Source: Candidatus Omnitrophota bacterium (lineage in GTDB: Bacteria; Omnitrophota; Gorgyraeia; Aquiviventales; Aquiviventaceae). From it: DNA of 42,921 nucleotides. The stretch's first letter is position 1; every line of letters starts with the position of its first letter. A program made the position numbers and the translations under genes. The stretch covers positions 1-42,921 of the forward strand of contig JACPTX010000055.1 in assembly GCA_016192545.1 (NCBI GenBank). The letters are read 5' to 3'. Shown one piece after another: positions 1 to 7,710 of the stretch. The notes under the pieces were generated by a model, which searched no databases, was not told where the DNA came from, and saw nothing but the letters and a program-made list of their open reading frames with translations.

Positions 1-73
1 CGCATCGCAGGAGAAGGCTTATCATACCACAAAACAAAGAACCCCGGACCCGCCGCCCACGTTCTTTACGTCC

Positions 74-151
74 TCACGCGACGGATCCGGAGTTCTCACT
101 GATCCCCAGGGACATCCCGAACCTCCTTTCCCTGGTGGGGCACTTGCCCCA
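74..151 (-). promoter_or_regulatory. Structured leader: three abutting hairpins and a 13-codon leader ORF
   Basis: Three perfect stems lie side by side without gaps: 136-141 with 146-151, 106-112 with 129-135, and 83-87 with 101-105. On the minus strand the loop of the middle hairpin carries AGGAGG followed six bases later by an ATG at 115. This opens a 13-codon ORF ending in TGA at 74-76. The predicted start of transcription from the TATGCT at 157-162 falls near 150, so the transcript would begin at the first hairpin. This looks like a riboswitch or attenuator leader, but it matches no family I can name. Positions 1-73 and 200-329 hold nothing else I recognise. Confidence 0.35.
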
Positions 152-181
152 CTTTCAGCATACCTGATTTCCCCGGACGCA

Positions 182-199
182 CCATGACCAATATCACAC
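182..199 (-). promoter_or_regulatory. Candidate Crp/Fnr-type operator at the left edge
   Basis: The site has one perfect half (CCATGAC) and a degenerate second half (ATCAC), with the TGA-N6-TCA spacing shared by five better copies in this window. Read on the minus strand, a -10-like TATGCT lies at 157-162, 20 to 25 bases past the palindrome, which is where a class II Crp-activated promoter would have it. It would drive a gene beyond the left edge. The degenerate half makes this the weakest copy. Confidence 0.35.
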
Positions 200-329
200 T
201 GGGTCAACGCGGTGGTCTCCGGCACGCAGAGCCTTGATGGCGGCCTTGCGGGTCATCCGCTTCGGCCGGTTCGTCGGCAGCCGGCTCCAATACCGGCGTT
301 CCCCCTGTTGCGGCGGCTCAACCCGCCGT

Positions 330-1004
330 TCATTGACAGCCGCACACGACGTGTTTTTCCGACGGACGCGCCAGCCGGCGCGTCCCGGACGGGATGACCC
401 GCTCGAGCTGTTTCAAGAACTCCTCGCTGTCCATCCCGTGCCGCCAGGCGACTTCGTCCAGACAATCCGTGCCCTCGAAGGGGAGATTGATCAGGAACCG
501 CTCGAACACCCCCTGCGTCATCGGATACTCGTGGAGGACCCGGTTGACCGTCATGCACTCATCCAGATGGGCGCGCGGGGGGCGTGCCGGAGGGGCGGCC
601 GCCCGCTTGCCCAGTTCCCGCTCGAAGATGGGAAACAGCTCCGCCTCTTCCTCGGCCATATGGCGGCGCAGGCCCTGCACGACGCCGGTCAGGGCCGGCC
701 CGATCCGCTCGAGATGCTCCGCCGGCTCCGTCAGGAAGAGCCGGATGATCGCCTGCAGATGCTCGGGCTCGTCCCGGTGCTCGACGGCCATCTCCGCCAG
801 CACCTTCGGGTTCATGGCGGCGCGGCAGGCCATGACGAGCTCTTCCTCCCGCGCCATGTGGTTGCGCAGCTGCCGCGTCAGCGTCACGCAGACCTCGCGC
901 AGGACGTACCACGTCTCCGGGCCCATCCGCAGCATGGCCTCCACGACATCGAGTTTCGAGCGAAGGAGTTTGTGGTCCCGCTTCAACCGATTGACCGGAT
1001 TCAT
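330..1004 (-). CDS. Hemerythrin-domain protein with C-terminal DUF1858-like domain
   Basis: This 224-residue protein has an N-terminal four-helix hemerythrin (HHE) domain. The expected His and Glu ligand pattern is visible in the motifs DHKLL, NHMAREEE, VEHRDE and HMAEEEAE, which in this family bind a non-haem di-iron site for O2, NO or iron sensing and handling. After an Ala/Pro linker, roughly the last 70 residues (from MTVNRVLHEYP) resemble DUF1858, a small domain often found next to hemerythrins. The ATG at 1004 is preferred over an upstream in-frame GTG (1022) because AGAGG lies just ahead of it. It is the last gene of the pckA operon, 14 bases after the DUF2934 gene. The partner is unknown, but NO or O2 handling would fit the neighbouring nitrite metabolism. 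Confidence 0.85.
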   Translation of the reverse strand: MNPVNRLKRDHKLLRSKLDVVEAMLRMGPETWYVLREVCVTLTRQLRNHMAREEELVMACRAAMNPKVLAEMAVEHRDEPEHLQAIIRLFLTEPAEHLERIGPALTGVVQGLRRHMAEEEAELFPIFERELGKRAAAPPARPPRAHLDECMTVNRVLHEYPMTQGVFERFLINLPFEGTDCLDEVAWRHGMDSEEFLKQLERVIPSGTRRLARPSEKHVVCGCQ

Positions 1005-1018
1005 CTTGCCTCTTGGGC

Positions 1019-1222
1019 TCACGCTGGGGCCCCCTGGCGGCGCGCGCTCCGCTTCACGATCGCTTCAGCCTTCAGCCAATCATCGAGCGCGTACCCCTCC
1101 ACCCGGCCGCGCCGCTCATAGAACTCGTACGCCAGCCGGGCGATCTCCTGCTGCTCCGGCGCCGGTGAGGCCGCTGGAGACCGCCGGCGTTGCTTGAGCC
1201 ACCCCCGTGCGTTCGCCATCAT
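1019..1222 (-). CDS. DUF2934 domain protein
   Basis: This small basic protein of 67 residues carries the DUF2934 signature IARLAYEFYERRG followed by DDWLKAEAI. The family is short, soluble and of unknown function. The ATG at 1222 has GGAGG ahead of it, whereas the open frame upstream of that ATG lacks a good ribosome-binding site. It lies between the winged-helix gene and the hemerythrin gene in one apparent operon. No catalytic residues are evident. Confidence 0.75.
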   Translation of the reverse strand: MMANARGWLKQRRRSPAASPAPEQQEIARLAYEFYERRGRVEGYALDDWLKAEAIVKRSARRQGAPA

Positions 1223-1262
1223 GTCCGCCTCCCGCGTTACGGGCCGATCCCGCGCGCCGTCG

Positions 1263-1544
1263 TCAGCCGCCCCGCACTTCCACCACGACTTCCAACTCAT
1301 GCCGGATGGCGCGCACCAGCCCCTCCCGCACGAGCGCGCCGACCGCCATCATGACCATCGGGGCCGGCCATTCCAGCTCGCGGATCAGCTGCCGCAGGGT
1401 CGTGGCCCCGCGCGCCTCCAGATAGGTCAGCGCTTCCCCTCCGACCACCCCCAGTTCAGTCATGAGCGATCGCCCTTCATGCTCCCAGTGGAGGGGCGGC
1501 TTCCTCCACTCCTCTTCCACCATCGGCAGCAACGTCTCGCTCAT
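1263..1544 (-). CDS. Small winged-helix (DUF2582-like) protein
   Basis: This 93-residue protein has a helix-turn-helix core resembling DUF2582 winged-helix proteins: GEALTYLEARG, then TLRQLIRELEWPAPMVMMAVG, then a basic beta-wing. Family members are single-domain and presumed to bind DNA, but their targets are unknown. The ATG at 1544 follows GAGGGGG. It lies just downstream of pckA, separated by a pair of GGGGTC palindromes (1563-1611), and may be read from the pckA promoter. It has no effector domain, so what it senses, if anything, cannot be seen. Confidence 0.65.
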   Translation of the reverse strand: MSETLLPMVEEEWRKPPLHWEHEGRSLMTELGVVGGEALTYLEARGATTLRQLIRELEWPAPMVMMAVGALVREGLVRAIRHELEVVVEVRGG

Positions 1545-1562
1545 CGCCCACCCCCTCTTCAA

Positions 1563-1611
1563 GGGGTCAGACCCCTCAAGAACGACGGGTTACCCGACGG
1601 GGTCTGACCCC
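1563..1611. repeat. REP-like pair of GGGGTC-palindromes at the pckA 3' end
   Basis: Two 13-base palindromes, GGGGTCAGACCCC at 1563-1575 and GGGGTCTGACCCC at 1599-1611, flank the pckA stop codon (TAA at 1590-1592). The second copy is translated and forms the last residues of PckA. The same palindrome occurs twice at 20592-20622 after the ferredoxin gene. The arrangement suggests a REP/BIME-type element that also acts as a 3' end signal. No U-tract follows, so a classical terminator is unlikely. Confidence 0.7.
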
Positions 1612-3218
1612 GGTTTCCAGAGCGAGGGCCGCGCCTCGCAGACCGCTAAGGGTTCGCAGTCCGCAAACTGCACGAAGTTCTCCCGGAACTTGGCCGCCAG
1701 CTCCTGCGCCTTCGCGTCGTACGCCCGGGGATTCGCCCAGGCGGCGCGCGGGTTTAAGAACTCGTCCGGCACCCCGGGGCATTTCCGGACCGCGGCAAAC
1801 CTGAAGAGCGGGTCCGGCTCGGTGGGAGCGTCGCGCAGCGCGCCGCTGAGCGCGGCCTCCACCATCGCGCGGGTGTAGCCGATCCGGATGCGGCTGCCGA
1901 TCCCGTAGGGCCCGCCGGTCCAGCCCGTGTTCACCAGCCAGCACTGCACGCGATGCCGGGCGATCTTCTCGCCGAGCAGCTTGGCGTAGACGCAGGGGTG
2001 CAGCGCCATAAACGGCGCGCCGAAGCACGCGCTGAACGTCGCCTGCGGCTCCTTGACGCCCCGCTCCGTCCCCGCGACTTTGGCCGTGTAGCCGGACACG
2101 AAGTGGTACATCGCCTCTTCAGGCGCGAGCTTCGCGATCGGGGGCATCACCCCAAAGGCATCGCACGTCAGCATCAGCACGTTGGACGGATGCCCCGCCG
2201 TGCCGGCCGTGCTGGCGTTGGGGATAAAGCCCAGCGGATAGGCCCCGCGGGTGTTCTCCGTCAAGGACTCGTCGTGCAGATCCAGCTCCCGGGTGACGGG
2301 ATCCATCGCCACGTTCTCCAGGATCGTGCCGAACCTCCGGCTCGTCGCATAGATCTCCGGCTCAGCCGTGGGTGACAGGCGGATCATCTTGGCGTAGCAA
2401 CCGTTCTCGAAATTGAACACCCCCTGGTCGCTCCATCCATGCTCATCGTCTCCGATCAGGGTCCGGCATGAATCGGCCGACAGCGAGGTCTTGCCCGTGC
2501 CCGAGAGGCCGAAGAACAGCGCGACGTCGCCGGCCGGTCCCACATTGGCCGCGCAGTGCATCGACAGGACGCGCTCGAGGGGGAGGAGATAGTTCATGAT
2601 GGTGAAGACGGATTTCTTGATTTCGCCGGCGTAGCTGGTGCCCCCGATGAGGATGAGGCGCTTGCCGAAATGGACCAGGATGAAGGTGGGGGAGTTCGTG
2701 CCGTCGCGCTCCGGCTCCGCCTGGAAATGCGGCGCATGGAGCACGGTGAATCCCGACGGGGCAGGTTCGGGCCGCTGATCCCGCTCGGCGCTGCGGAAGA
2801 GCGTCCCGGCAAACAAGCTGTGCCAGGCGGTTTCGGTGATGACGCGGATGGGGCGCCGATAGGCCGGATCCGCGCCGACCGCGCAGTCCTGCACGAACAG
2901 CTCTTTCCCCTCCAGGTACGCCAGGACGCGCTGGTGAAGCGAGTCAAACCGTTTCGCGTCGAAGGGCCGGTTGACCGCCCCCCACCAGATGTGCTCCTGG
3001 CTGGAAGGCTCCCGGACGATGAACTTGTCGTTGGGGGAACGGCCGGTATGCTGGCCGGTGCGCACGACCAGCGCCCCGCCCTGGGCCACCTGAGCCTCAT
3101 GCCGCTGCAGGATTTCGGCATAGAGCGCGGGCGCGCTGAGATTCCACAACACCCGGGCGGGATTGCGGATGCCGTGTTGGAGCAGCGCGGCGCCTGGATC
3201 ATCCGGAAACTGCGGCAT
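1590..3218 (-). CDS. pckA: ATP-dependent phosphoenolpyruvate carboxykinase
   Basis: This 542-residue protein catalyses oxaloacetate + ATP to PEP + CO2 + ADP and is the usual length for the ATP-type family. Visible motifs are RTGQHTGRSPNDK near residues 53-65 (substrate-binding Arg), GGTSYAGEIKKS (metal and substrate Lys), the P-loop GLSGTGKTSLS, and the kinase-2-like LIGDDEHGW. The ATG at 3218 has GAGGG just upstream. The C-terminus is odd: the final residues KPGSDPVG and the stop come from a GGGGTC palindrome. A Crp-type operator lies about 66 bases upstream (3276-3293). It heads an operon with the winged-helix, DUF2934 and hemerythrin genes. In an autotroph it would link the TCA cycle to sugar synthesis. 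Confidence 0.97.
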   Translation of the reverse strand: MPQFPDDPGAALLQHGIRNPARVLWNLSAPALYAEILQRHEAQVAQGGALVVRTGQHTGRSPNDKFIVREPSSQEHIWWGAVNRPFDAKRFDSLHQRVLAYLEGKELFVQDCAVGADPAYRRPIRVITETAWHSLFAGTLFRSAERDQRPEPAPSGFTVLHAPHFQAEPERDGTNSPTFILVHFGKRLILIGGTSYAGEIKKSVFTIMNYLLPLERVLSMHCAANVGPAGDVALFFGLSGTGKTSLSADSCRTLIGDDEHGWSDQGVFNFENGCYAKMIRLSPTAEPEIYATSRRFGTILENVAMDPVTRELDLHDESLTENTRGAYPLGFIPNASTAGTAGHPSNVLMLTCDAFGVMPPIAKLAPEEAMYHFVSGYTAKVAGTERGVKEPQATFSACFGAPFMALHPCVYAKLLGEKIARHRVQCWLVNTGWTGGPYGIGSRIRIGYTRAMVEAALSGALRDAPTEPDPLFRFAAVRKCPGVPDEFLNPRAAWANPRAYDAKAQELAAKFRENFVQFADCEPLAVCEARPSLWKPGSDPVG

Positions 3219-3275
3219 CGTGCCCTCGCATGGTGGTGGGTCGCCTCCTACCCTATCGCGGACGTCCCCGCGATT

Positions 3276-3293
3276 CTATGATGTACGTCATGC
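3276..3293 (-). promoter_or_regulatory. Crp/Fnr-type operator upstream of pckA
   Basis: The palindrome is ATGAT-N4-GTCAT with the TGA-N6-TCA core, centred at 3284.5, about 66 bases ahead of the pckA start. A GATAGG hexamer at 3252-3257 sits 19 to 24 bases past it on the minus strand and could be a degenerate -10. The motif is shared with 8952-8969, 29743-29760, 31716-31733 and 40097-40114. The rest of the 128-base gap (3219-3346) shows no gene. Confidence 0.6.
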
Positions 3294-3346
3294 TCTGAAA
3301 ACGCAAGGGGAGAATGCGGGGGCGGCGGGGCGCGCTGACCGGATGA

Positions 3347-4408
3347 TCACGCAAGCGAGGTGGGGCGGGGCTCGTAGGCGCAGCAGGGCTCTTCGGCGAG
3401 ATAATCCCCTGTCGCGGCGTACGCGCGGGCGCGGCAGCCGCTGCAGATTTGCCGGAATTCGCAGACGCCGCACTTGCCTTTCAGAAAATCCGCATCCCGG
3501 AGCGTCGCCAGGATGAACGAGTGCTCCCAGATCTCCGGAAACGGCTGCTCCCGGACGCTCCCGCAGGCAACCGGCAGATAGCCGCACGGGAAGACCTCGC
3601 CCTGATGGGACACGAAACAGATGCCGGTGCCGGCGAGGCACCCCTTGGTCATCGCCGACAGATGCGAGGCCGAGCGGTACCGGCCCAAGAGGTGCTCCTG
3701 GGCCAGCACCCGGAAGTACTGCGGCGCGCAGGTGGCCCGGATGAACCGTTCCTGGGCCCGGGATTTGGCGGCGATCCACTCCAGCACCTGCTCATACTGC
3801 TCGGCGGCAAGCTGCTGCTCCTCCGGGATCTCCAGCCCGCAGCCCACCGGCACGAACATGAACAGGTGCCAGGCATCCGCCCCGATCACCTCCACCAGGT
3901 CATGCATCGCGTCCAGCTGACCCAGGTTATGCTGCGTCAGCGTCGTGTTGACCTGGAGGCTGACGTGGCGGGCGTGCAGCCGCTCAGACCCGTCGAGGGC
4001 CTTCTCAAACGCCCCCGCCTGGCCCCGAAACGCGTCATGCGTCGCCGCATCGGCGCCATCGAAGCTGATGGCCACCCGGTCGAAGCCCGCGTCTTCAATC
4101 GCATCCGCCATGGGCATGTCGATCAGCGTGCCGTTGGTCGCCAGCGCAATGGGCAGCTCCCGGGCTTTCGCATAGCGGGCCAGCTCGAACAGGTCCGGAC
4201 GCAAGAGCGGCTCTCCGCCGGAAAACACCAGCACCGGCCTCCCCACGCCGGCCAGCTCCTCGATCAATCGCCTGGCCTCACCGGTGGTCAGGTCGGCCTT
4301 CGAGAGCTCGCGGCTCACGTCCAGCCGCCGGCAGTGCCGGCAGGCGAGATTGCAGCCGGCGGTCGTTTCCCAGAACACCAGACGCAACTCAGGGAGTTGC
4401 GCGATCAT
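3347..4408 (-). CDS. ahbD: AhbD-like SPASM radical SAM enzyme (haem b synthase or NirJ-type)
   Basis: This 353-residue radical SAM protein has the 4Fe-4S motif C19-x3-C23-x2-C26 in AGCNLACRHCRR, then GGEPLL. Its SPASM-type C-terminus carries clustered cysteines (KGCLAGTGIC, CGYLP, KCGVCEFRQICSGCRARAYAATGDY). The C-terminal pattern and the N-terminal LRLVFWETT match AhbD, which decarboxylates Fe-coproporphyrin III to haem b in the sirohaem-dependent pathway. NirJ of haem d1 synthesis is closely related and cannot be excluded. The ATG at 4408 is preferred over the longer frame; it follows AGAGGGAAG and overlaps the Cys-rich gene by 20 bases. It is last in the csd/radical-SAM operon, whose first SPASM member resembles AhbC/NirJ1. 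Confidence 0.7.
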   Translation of the reverse strand: MIAQLPELRLVFWETTAGCNLACRHCRRLDVSRELSKADLTTGEARRLIEELAGVGRPVLVFSGGEPLLRPDLFELARYAKARELPIALATNGTLIDMPMADAIEDAGFDRVAISFDGADAATHDAFRGQAGAFEKALDGSERLHARHVSLQVNTTLTQHNLGQLDAMHDLVEVIGADAWHLFMFVPVGCGLEIPEEQQLAAEQYEQVLEWIAAKSRAQERFIRATCAPQYFRVLAQEHLLGRYRSASHLSAMTKGCLAGTGICFVSHQGEVFPCGYLPVACGSVREQPFPEIWEHSFILATLRDADFLKGKCGVCEFRQICSGCRARAYAATGDYLAEEPCCAYEPRPTSLA

Positions 4409-4631
4409 CACGGCTTCCCTCTTCCCGGTAGGACAGCCATGTGCTCTGGAACGGCCACTGCCCCCCATCCATCGTGAAGGCGCATCCTTGGTCGTAACAG
4501 GCGTGATCCTTATCCAGACAGTTGACGATCTGCCAGCTCCCGTCGGCTTGCTTCACCACGATCGCCCACACCTCCCGCTTCAGGAATGGGCACTGCTGGG
4601 GGAGATATTTCATATCCGCTCGTTCGCCCAT
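4389..4631 (-). CDS. Small Cys-rich protein between radical SAM genes
   Basis: This protein has about 80 residues and no recognised domain. Four cysteines stand out in the stretches QQCPFLKREVW and VNCLDKDHACYDQGCAF, a spacing that could hold a metal or an Fe-S cluster. The ATG at 4631 follows GGGAGG; a second ATG at 4613 has a weaker site. It is 50 bases downstream of the B12 radical SAM gene and overlaps the AhbD-like gene by 20 bases, so it is co-translated with tetrapyrrole-type enzymes. It could be an accessory electron carrier, or less likely a substrate peptide of the SPASM enzymes. The function is unknown. Confidence 0.6.
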   Translation of the reverse strand: MGERADMKYLPQQCPFLKREVWAIVVKQADGSWQIVNCLDKDHACYDQGCAFTMDGGQWPFQSTWLSYREEGSRDDRATP

Positions 4632-4681
4632 CTTCGGTCCGCCTCCCTGCAGAGACGACGCCTCTGCCTCACGCCGAGCTG

Positions 4682-6442
4682 TCAGGCCTCTTGCCCGCGT
4701 CCGGTCACCCATTTGATCGGCGCAGGAGGAAACGGCCAGTGCCGCCTGTGACGCGACATCGGCGCATTCGCCTCATAAAACGTCGGCGGCTCGTACGTCA
4801 CCCCGGCTTTCAGGCGCTGGGCCTCCTGCCGCAGTTTCGACCAGACGAGCCGCCCGCCGAGCGGCGCGACCAATCGCGCCCTGATGCCGACTTCCCGCTT
4901 AATTTCCTCCAAGAGCCCGGAGAGCTTTCGCACCAGCTCAGGGTTGCGCTCCTGGAACCATCGCCGCGCCGCCCAGAGCGCCGCGGGGAACGTGATCGTC
5001 AGATCCCTCGCCTCCCAGGCAAAGCGGCTCCGAATGCACGGATCGGCATGATGCTTATACCGCCGCCACCCCGACAGGACGGTCCGCGCGATGCGCAGGA
5101 CGCTCGGCCCGTTCACCTCGAAATCCCGCCGAAACGCCCTCAGGATGATCTCGGTCTCCTGTCCTCTCGGGATATGCGGATGGCGGTGCCTGAAGATGAA
5201 CTGCCCGTGGACATCCCCCTCCTGATAGTCGCCGGGATCGAGGAGCGTCCTGTTGGCCAGGTGCTCCGCATACAGCGGCGTGCCGGGAATGGGCGTGTAG
5301 AGCATGAACTGGTGAAAGTCGGTGCGATGGCTGACGGCGTACTCGATGACGTCGGTGATGTTGTCGGGGGTGTGCTCCTCGAGCCCGATGATGCTGGAGC
5401 CCAGGACCCGGATCCCGTGCGACTGGAGGGTGCGCACCAGCTCACGGGTGTCAATGCCCTGCAGCTTGGCGTACCGGCTGTCCTTGCCCTCCAGCCCCAT
5501 CCACACCCACGAAATGCCCAGACGCACCAGTTGTTCGATGGGGTAGGAGCGCACCACGTGCGCCGAGCTGAAGACGTACAACGACCACGACTTGCCGTGC
5601 TCCTCCATCAGCTCCAGGAGCCGCAGGGCGCGCTTTTTGTGCAGCAGGAAGTTCTCATCCATGACAAAGAACGACCGGACCCCCATGCCCTGCTCGATGC
5701 CGCACATGACGCGGAACAGCTCATCGCCGGTCTCATAAAAATTGATGAACTTGCCCTTCCCCCCGAACATCGCGGACGTCGCGCAGAAGTTGCAGCCCAT
5801 GGGGCAGCCGACGGAGGGGAGCAGAGCGGCGGCCACGTTCCGCCCGCTGTTCGGCGCCTGGAACCCCATCACCCGCGTGCCGACGGCGGAGGAGATCAGC
5901 GGATGCCGGATCGGCTGCGTCGCGTCCTCGCCCAGGAACCGGCGGAACCACCGCACGCCCTCTCCCGGCACAACGTAGTCCGCGTCAATGTACCGGGCGA
6001 GCCCCGGCCGGTTGGCGATATGGCCCCCCACGACAATCGTGGCGTGCGGCAGATGCTCCCGCACCAGGCGGCACATCGTTTTGACCTTCTCGATATTCGG
6101 CAGGATCGAGCTGATCCCGACGACGTCATAGGGGAAACTCTGCAGCTCGCTGACGAAGCGCTCCAGCGTCGGGAAATCCAGCAGCGTGCAGGGCGCCGCG
6201 ATGTTGGCCTGGATCAGCATGATGCCCCACGAGCGGTGGAACATGCGCAGGGAAAACGGCCCCTCCGCGCGCGTGACCTGGTTCTGGTACAGCTCCATCG
6301 GATTGATCGCCCGGCTGCCGTACTCATCATCCCGGGCATACGGGCCGAACACGCTGGTCAGCAGGATGGTGGCGCGCGAGCCAAGCGGATGGACCGCCCC
6401 GGCCCGGCTGTCCGCGCGGAGCGTGTCAGTCTCAAGACTCAT
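4682..6442 (-). CDS. B12-binding-domain radical SAM protein
   Basis: This 586-residue protein has an N-terminal Rossmann-like region (about residues 25-170, with DVVGISSI and TIVVGGHIA) typical of cobalamin-binding radical SAM enzymes. The radical SAM core follows with C213-x3-C217-x2-C220 (GCPMGCNFC), then a C-terminal region without cysteine clusters. No DxHxxG base-on motif is visible, as in many class B methylases and related enzymes such as HpnR, BchE and HpnJ. The ATG at 6442 is supported by GGAGGGGGAAA upstream and an ATGA overlap with the preceding gene's stop. It sits between AhbC-like and AhbD-like SPASM enzymes, so it probably modifies a tetrapyrrole, lipid or peptide. The substrate is unknown. 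Confidence 0.8.
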   Translation of the reverse strand: MSLETDTLRADSRAGAVHPLGSRATILLTSVFGPYARDDEYGSRAINPMELYQNQVTRAEGPFSLRMFHRSWGIMLIQANIAAPCTLLDFPTLERFVSELQSFPYDVVGISSILPNIEKVKTMCRLVREHLPHATIVVGGHIANRPGLARYIDADYVVPGEGVRWFRRFLGEDATQPIRHPLISSAVGTRVMGFQAPNSGRNVAAALLPSVGCPMGCNFCATSAMFGGKGKFINFYETGDELFRVMCGIEQGMGVRSFFVMDENFLLHKKRALRLLELMEEHGKSWSLYVFSSAHVVRSYPIEQLVRLGISWVWMGLEGKDSRYAKLQGIDTRELVRTLQSHGIRVLGSSIIGLEEHTPDNITDVIEYAVSHRTDFHQFMLYTPIPGTPLYAEHLANRTLLDPGDYQEGDVHGQFIFRHRHPHIPRGQETEIILRAFRRDFEVNGPSVLRIARTVLSGWRRYKHHADPCIRSRFAWEARDLTITFPAALWAARRWFQERNPELVRKLSGLLEEIKREVGIRARLVAPLGGRLVWSKLRQEAQRLKAGVTYEPPTFYEANAPMSRHRRHWPFPPAPIKWVTGRGQEA

Positions 6443-7710
6443 GCGATTTCCCCCTCCGTTAAGTAGCACGCCGGATCCGGCGCCCATGGATCCCCATGAG
6501 CCTGGAGCGCCCGGACACGAAACGACCCTCCGCACAGCGGTTTCCACCGGCAGGAGCCGCACCGGCCGGTCAACCGCGGCAGCCGGTCGCGCAGGCCCGC
6601 GAGAATCGGGTCATCGTTGTCCGTCCAGATCTCGCTGAACGGGCGCTCCCGGACGTTGCCCAGCGTATGCGTCTGCCAGAACTGGTCCGGATGGACGCCG
6701 CCGGCCGCATCAATGTTGGCGATCCCGATGCCGGAGGAATTCGCCCCGCCTCCGTTCCACTCGAGCGCCCGCAGGGTCTCCAGCGCCCGCCGGGGATCCT
6801 CCTGCTTCAATTTGAGATAGACATACACGCCGTCGACGTGGTTATCCACGGTGAGCACCTCCACGGGCAGCGACCGGTCCGCCAATGCACGGGTCCAGGC
6901 GCAAATCCGGTCAAGCGCCTCGCGCGTTTCCTGGCGGCTGAGATCATCCTCCGCCAGGCGGCTGCCCCGGCCGGAATAGACCAAGTGATAGAAACAGACC
7001 CGGTTGATGCCTTCCTGTTCGACCAGCGCGAAGATGTCCTCCAGCGCCTCGAAGTTGCGGCGGGTCAGCGTGAAGCGCAGGCCCACTTTTTGCCCCACCG
7101 CCTTCAGGTGGCGCACGCCGGCCAGGGCCGCCTCAAACGCGCCGGACCGGCCCCGGAACCGGTCGTTGATCTTCCCGAGCCCATCGAAGGAGATGCCGAC
7201 ATAACTGAAGCCGGTCCGTGCGATGCGCTCAGCCGCCGGGCGGTCAATCAGCGTGCCGTTGGTGGAGATGGTCAACCGCAGGCCGAGCCCTCTGGCATAG
7301 CCGGCCAGCTCGAAAAAGCGCGGGTGGAGCAGCGGCTCTCCGCCGGAGAGCAGGAGCGCGGGAATCTGAAACTGCGCCACGTCCTCCAGCATCCGCCGGG
7401 CTTCGTCCACGGTCAGCTCGCCGGGATACTCGCGGTTGTCGGAGTCGGAGTAGCAATGCACGCAGTGCAAGTTGCAGCGCCGGCTCATCGTCCAGACCAC
7501 GATGGGCTTGCGCGCCCGGGCAGACGCAGGCGCCTGAGGGCCGGCACCGCCGTTGCGGCGGCCCTGAGAAATCGCGCGAACGCGATTTCCAGAACTCAGT
7601 CCCGGACCCCCCTTCTTGCTTTCGCAAGAAAGCAGGGGGGTCACGGGGCCATAGCGGAGCGCGTCGCTGCCGCCGGCGAGGCCGCAGTACAGCGTCGTGA
7701 CGTCAATCAT
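6439..7710 (-). CDS. ahbC: AhbC/NirJ1-like SPASM radical SAM enzyme with palindromic insert
   Basis: This 423-residue protein opens with MIDVTTLYCG and DALRYG, the characteristic N-terminus of AhbC and NirJ1 proteins, which remove acetate side chains from (didecarboxy)sirohaem. The radical SAM triad is C79-x3-C83-x2-C86 (RRCNLHCVHC), and the SPASM region ends with CGSCRWKPLC and a final Cys in PDPACYL. The start overlaps the upstream csd stop by ATGA. Residues about 22-66 are unusual: they lie where the family has a short linker and are encoded by two strong hairpins (7568-7642), so this looks like an in-frame palindromic insertion. Haem b or haem d1 synthesis is likely. No cd1 nitrite reductase is in the window. 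Confidence 0.7.
   Translation of the reverse strand: MIDVTTLYCGLAGGSDALRYGPVTPLLSCESKKGGPGLSSGNRVRAISQGRRNGGAGPQAPASARARKPIVVWTMSRRCNLHCVHCYSDSDNREYPGELTVDEARRMLEDVAQFQIPALLLSGGEPLLHPRFFELAGYARGLGLRLTISTNGTLIDRPAAERIARTGFSYVGISFDGLGKINDRFRGRSGAFEAALAGVRHLKAVGQKVGLRFTLTRRNFEALEDIFALVEQEGINRVCFYHLVYSGRGSRLAEDDLSRQETREALDRICAWTRALADRSLPVEVLTVDNHVDGVYVYLKLKQEDPRRALETLRALEWNGGGANSSGIGIANIDAAGGVHPDQFWQTHTLGNVRERPFSEIWTDNDDPILAGLRDRLPRLTGRCGSCRWKPLCGGSFRVRALQAHGDPWAPDPACYLTEGEIA
7568..7642. repeat. Double hairpin inserted in frame in the AhbC-like gene
   Basis: Hairpin one is a perfect 9-bp stem, 7568-7576 with 7581-7589 (GAAATCGCG, loop CGAA). Hairpin two has an outer 8-bp stem, 7605-7612 with 7635-7642 (GACCCCCC), and an inner 7-bp stem, 7613-7619 with 7624-7630 (TTCTTGC, loop TTTC). 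Both are inside an open reading frame and are translated into the linker between the conserved N-terminal motif and the radical SAM domain. Confidence 0.65.

Noticed and set aside
135-152. Hairpin GTGGGGC-ACTT-GCCCCAC as a Rho-independent terminator of the hemerythrin operon
   Set aside because: No U-tract on either strand, and it lies beside two other stems in a likely leader.
22-225. A 67-codon minus-strand frame at the left edge
   Set aside because: No ribosome-binding site and low-complexity sequence; it covers the structured leader instead.
4586-6466. A 626-codon plus-strand frame opposite the B12 radical SAM gene
   Set aside because: It mirrors a real gene, has no motifs, and its composition is that of antisense GC-rich sequence.
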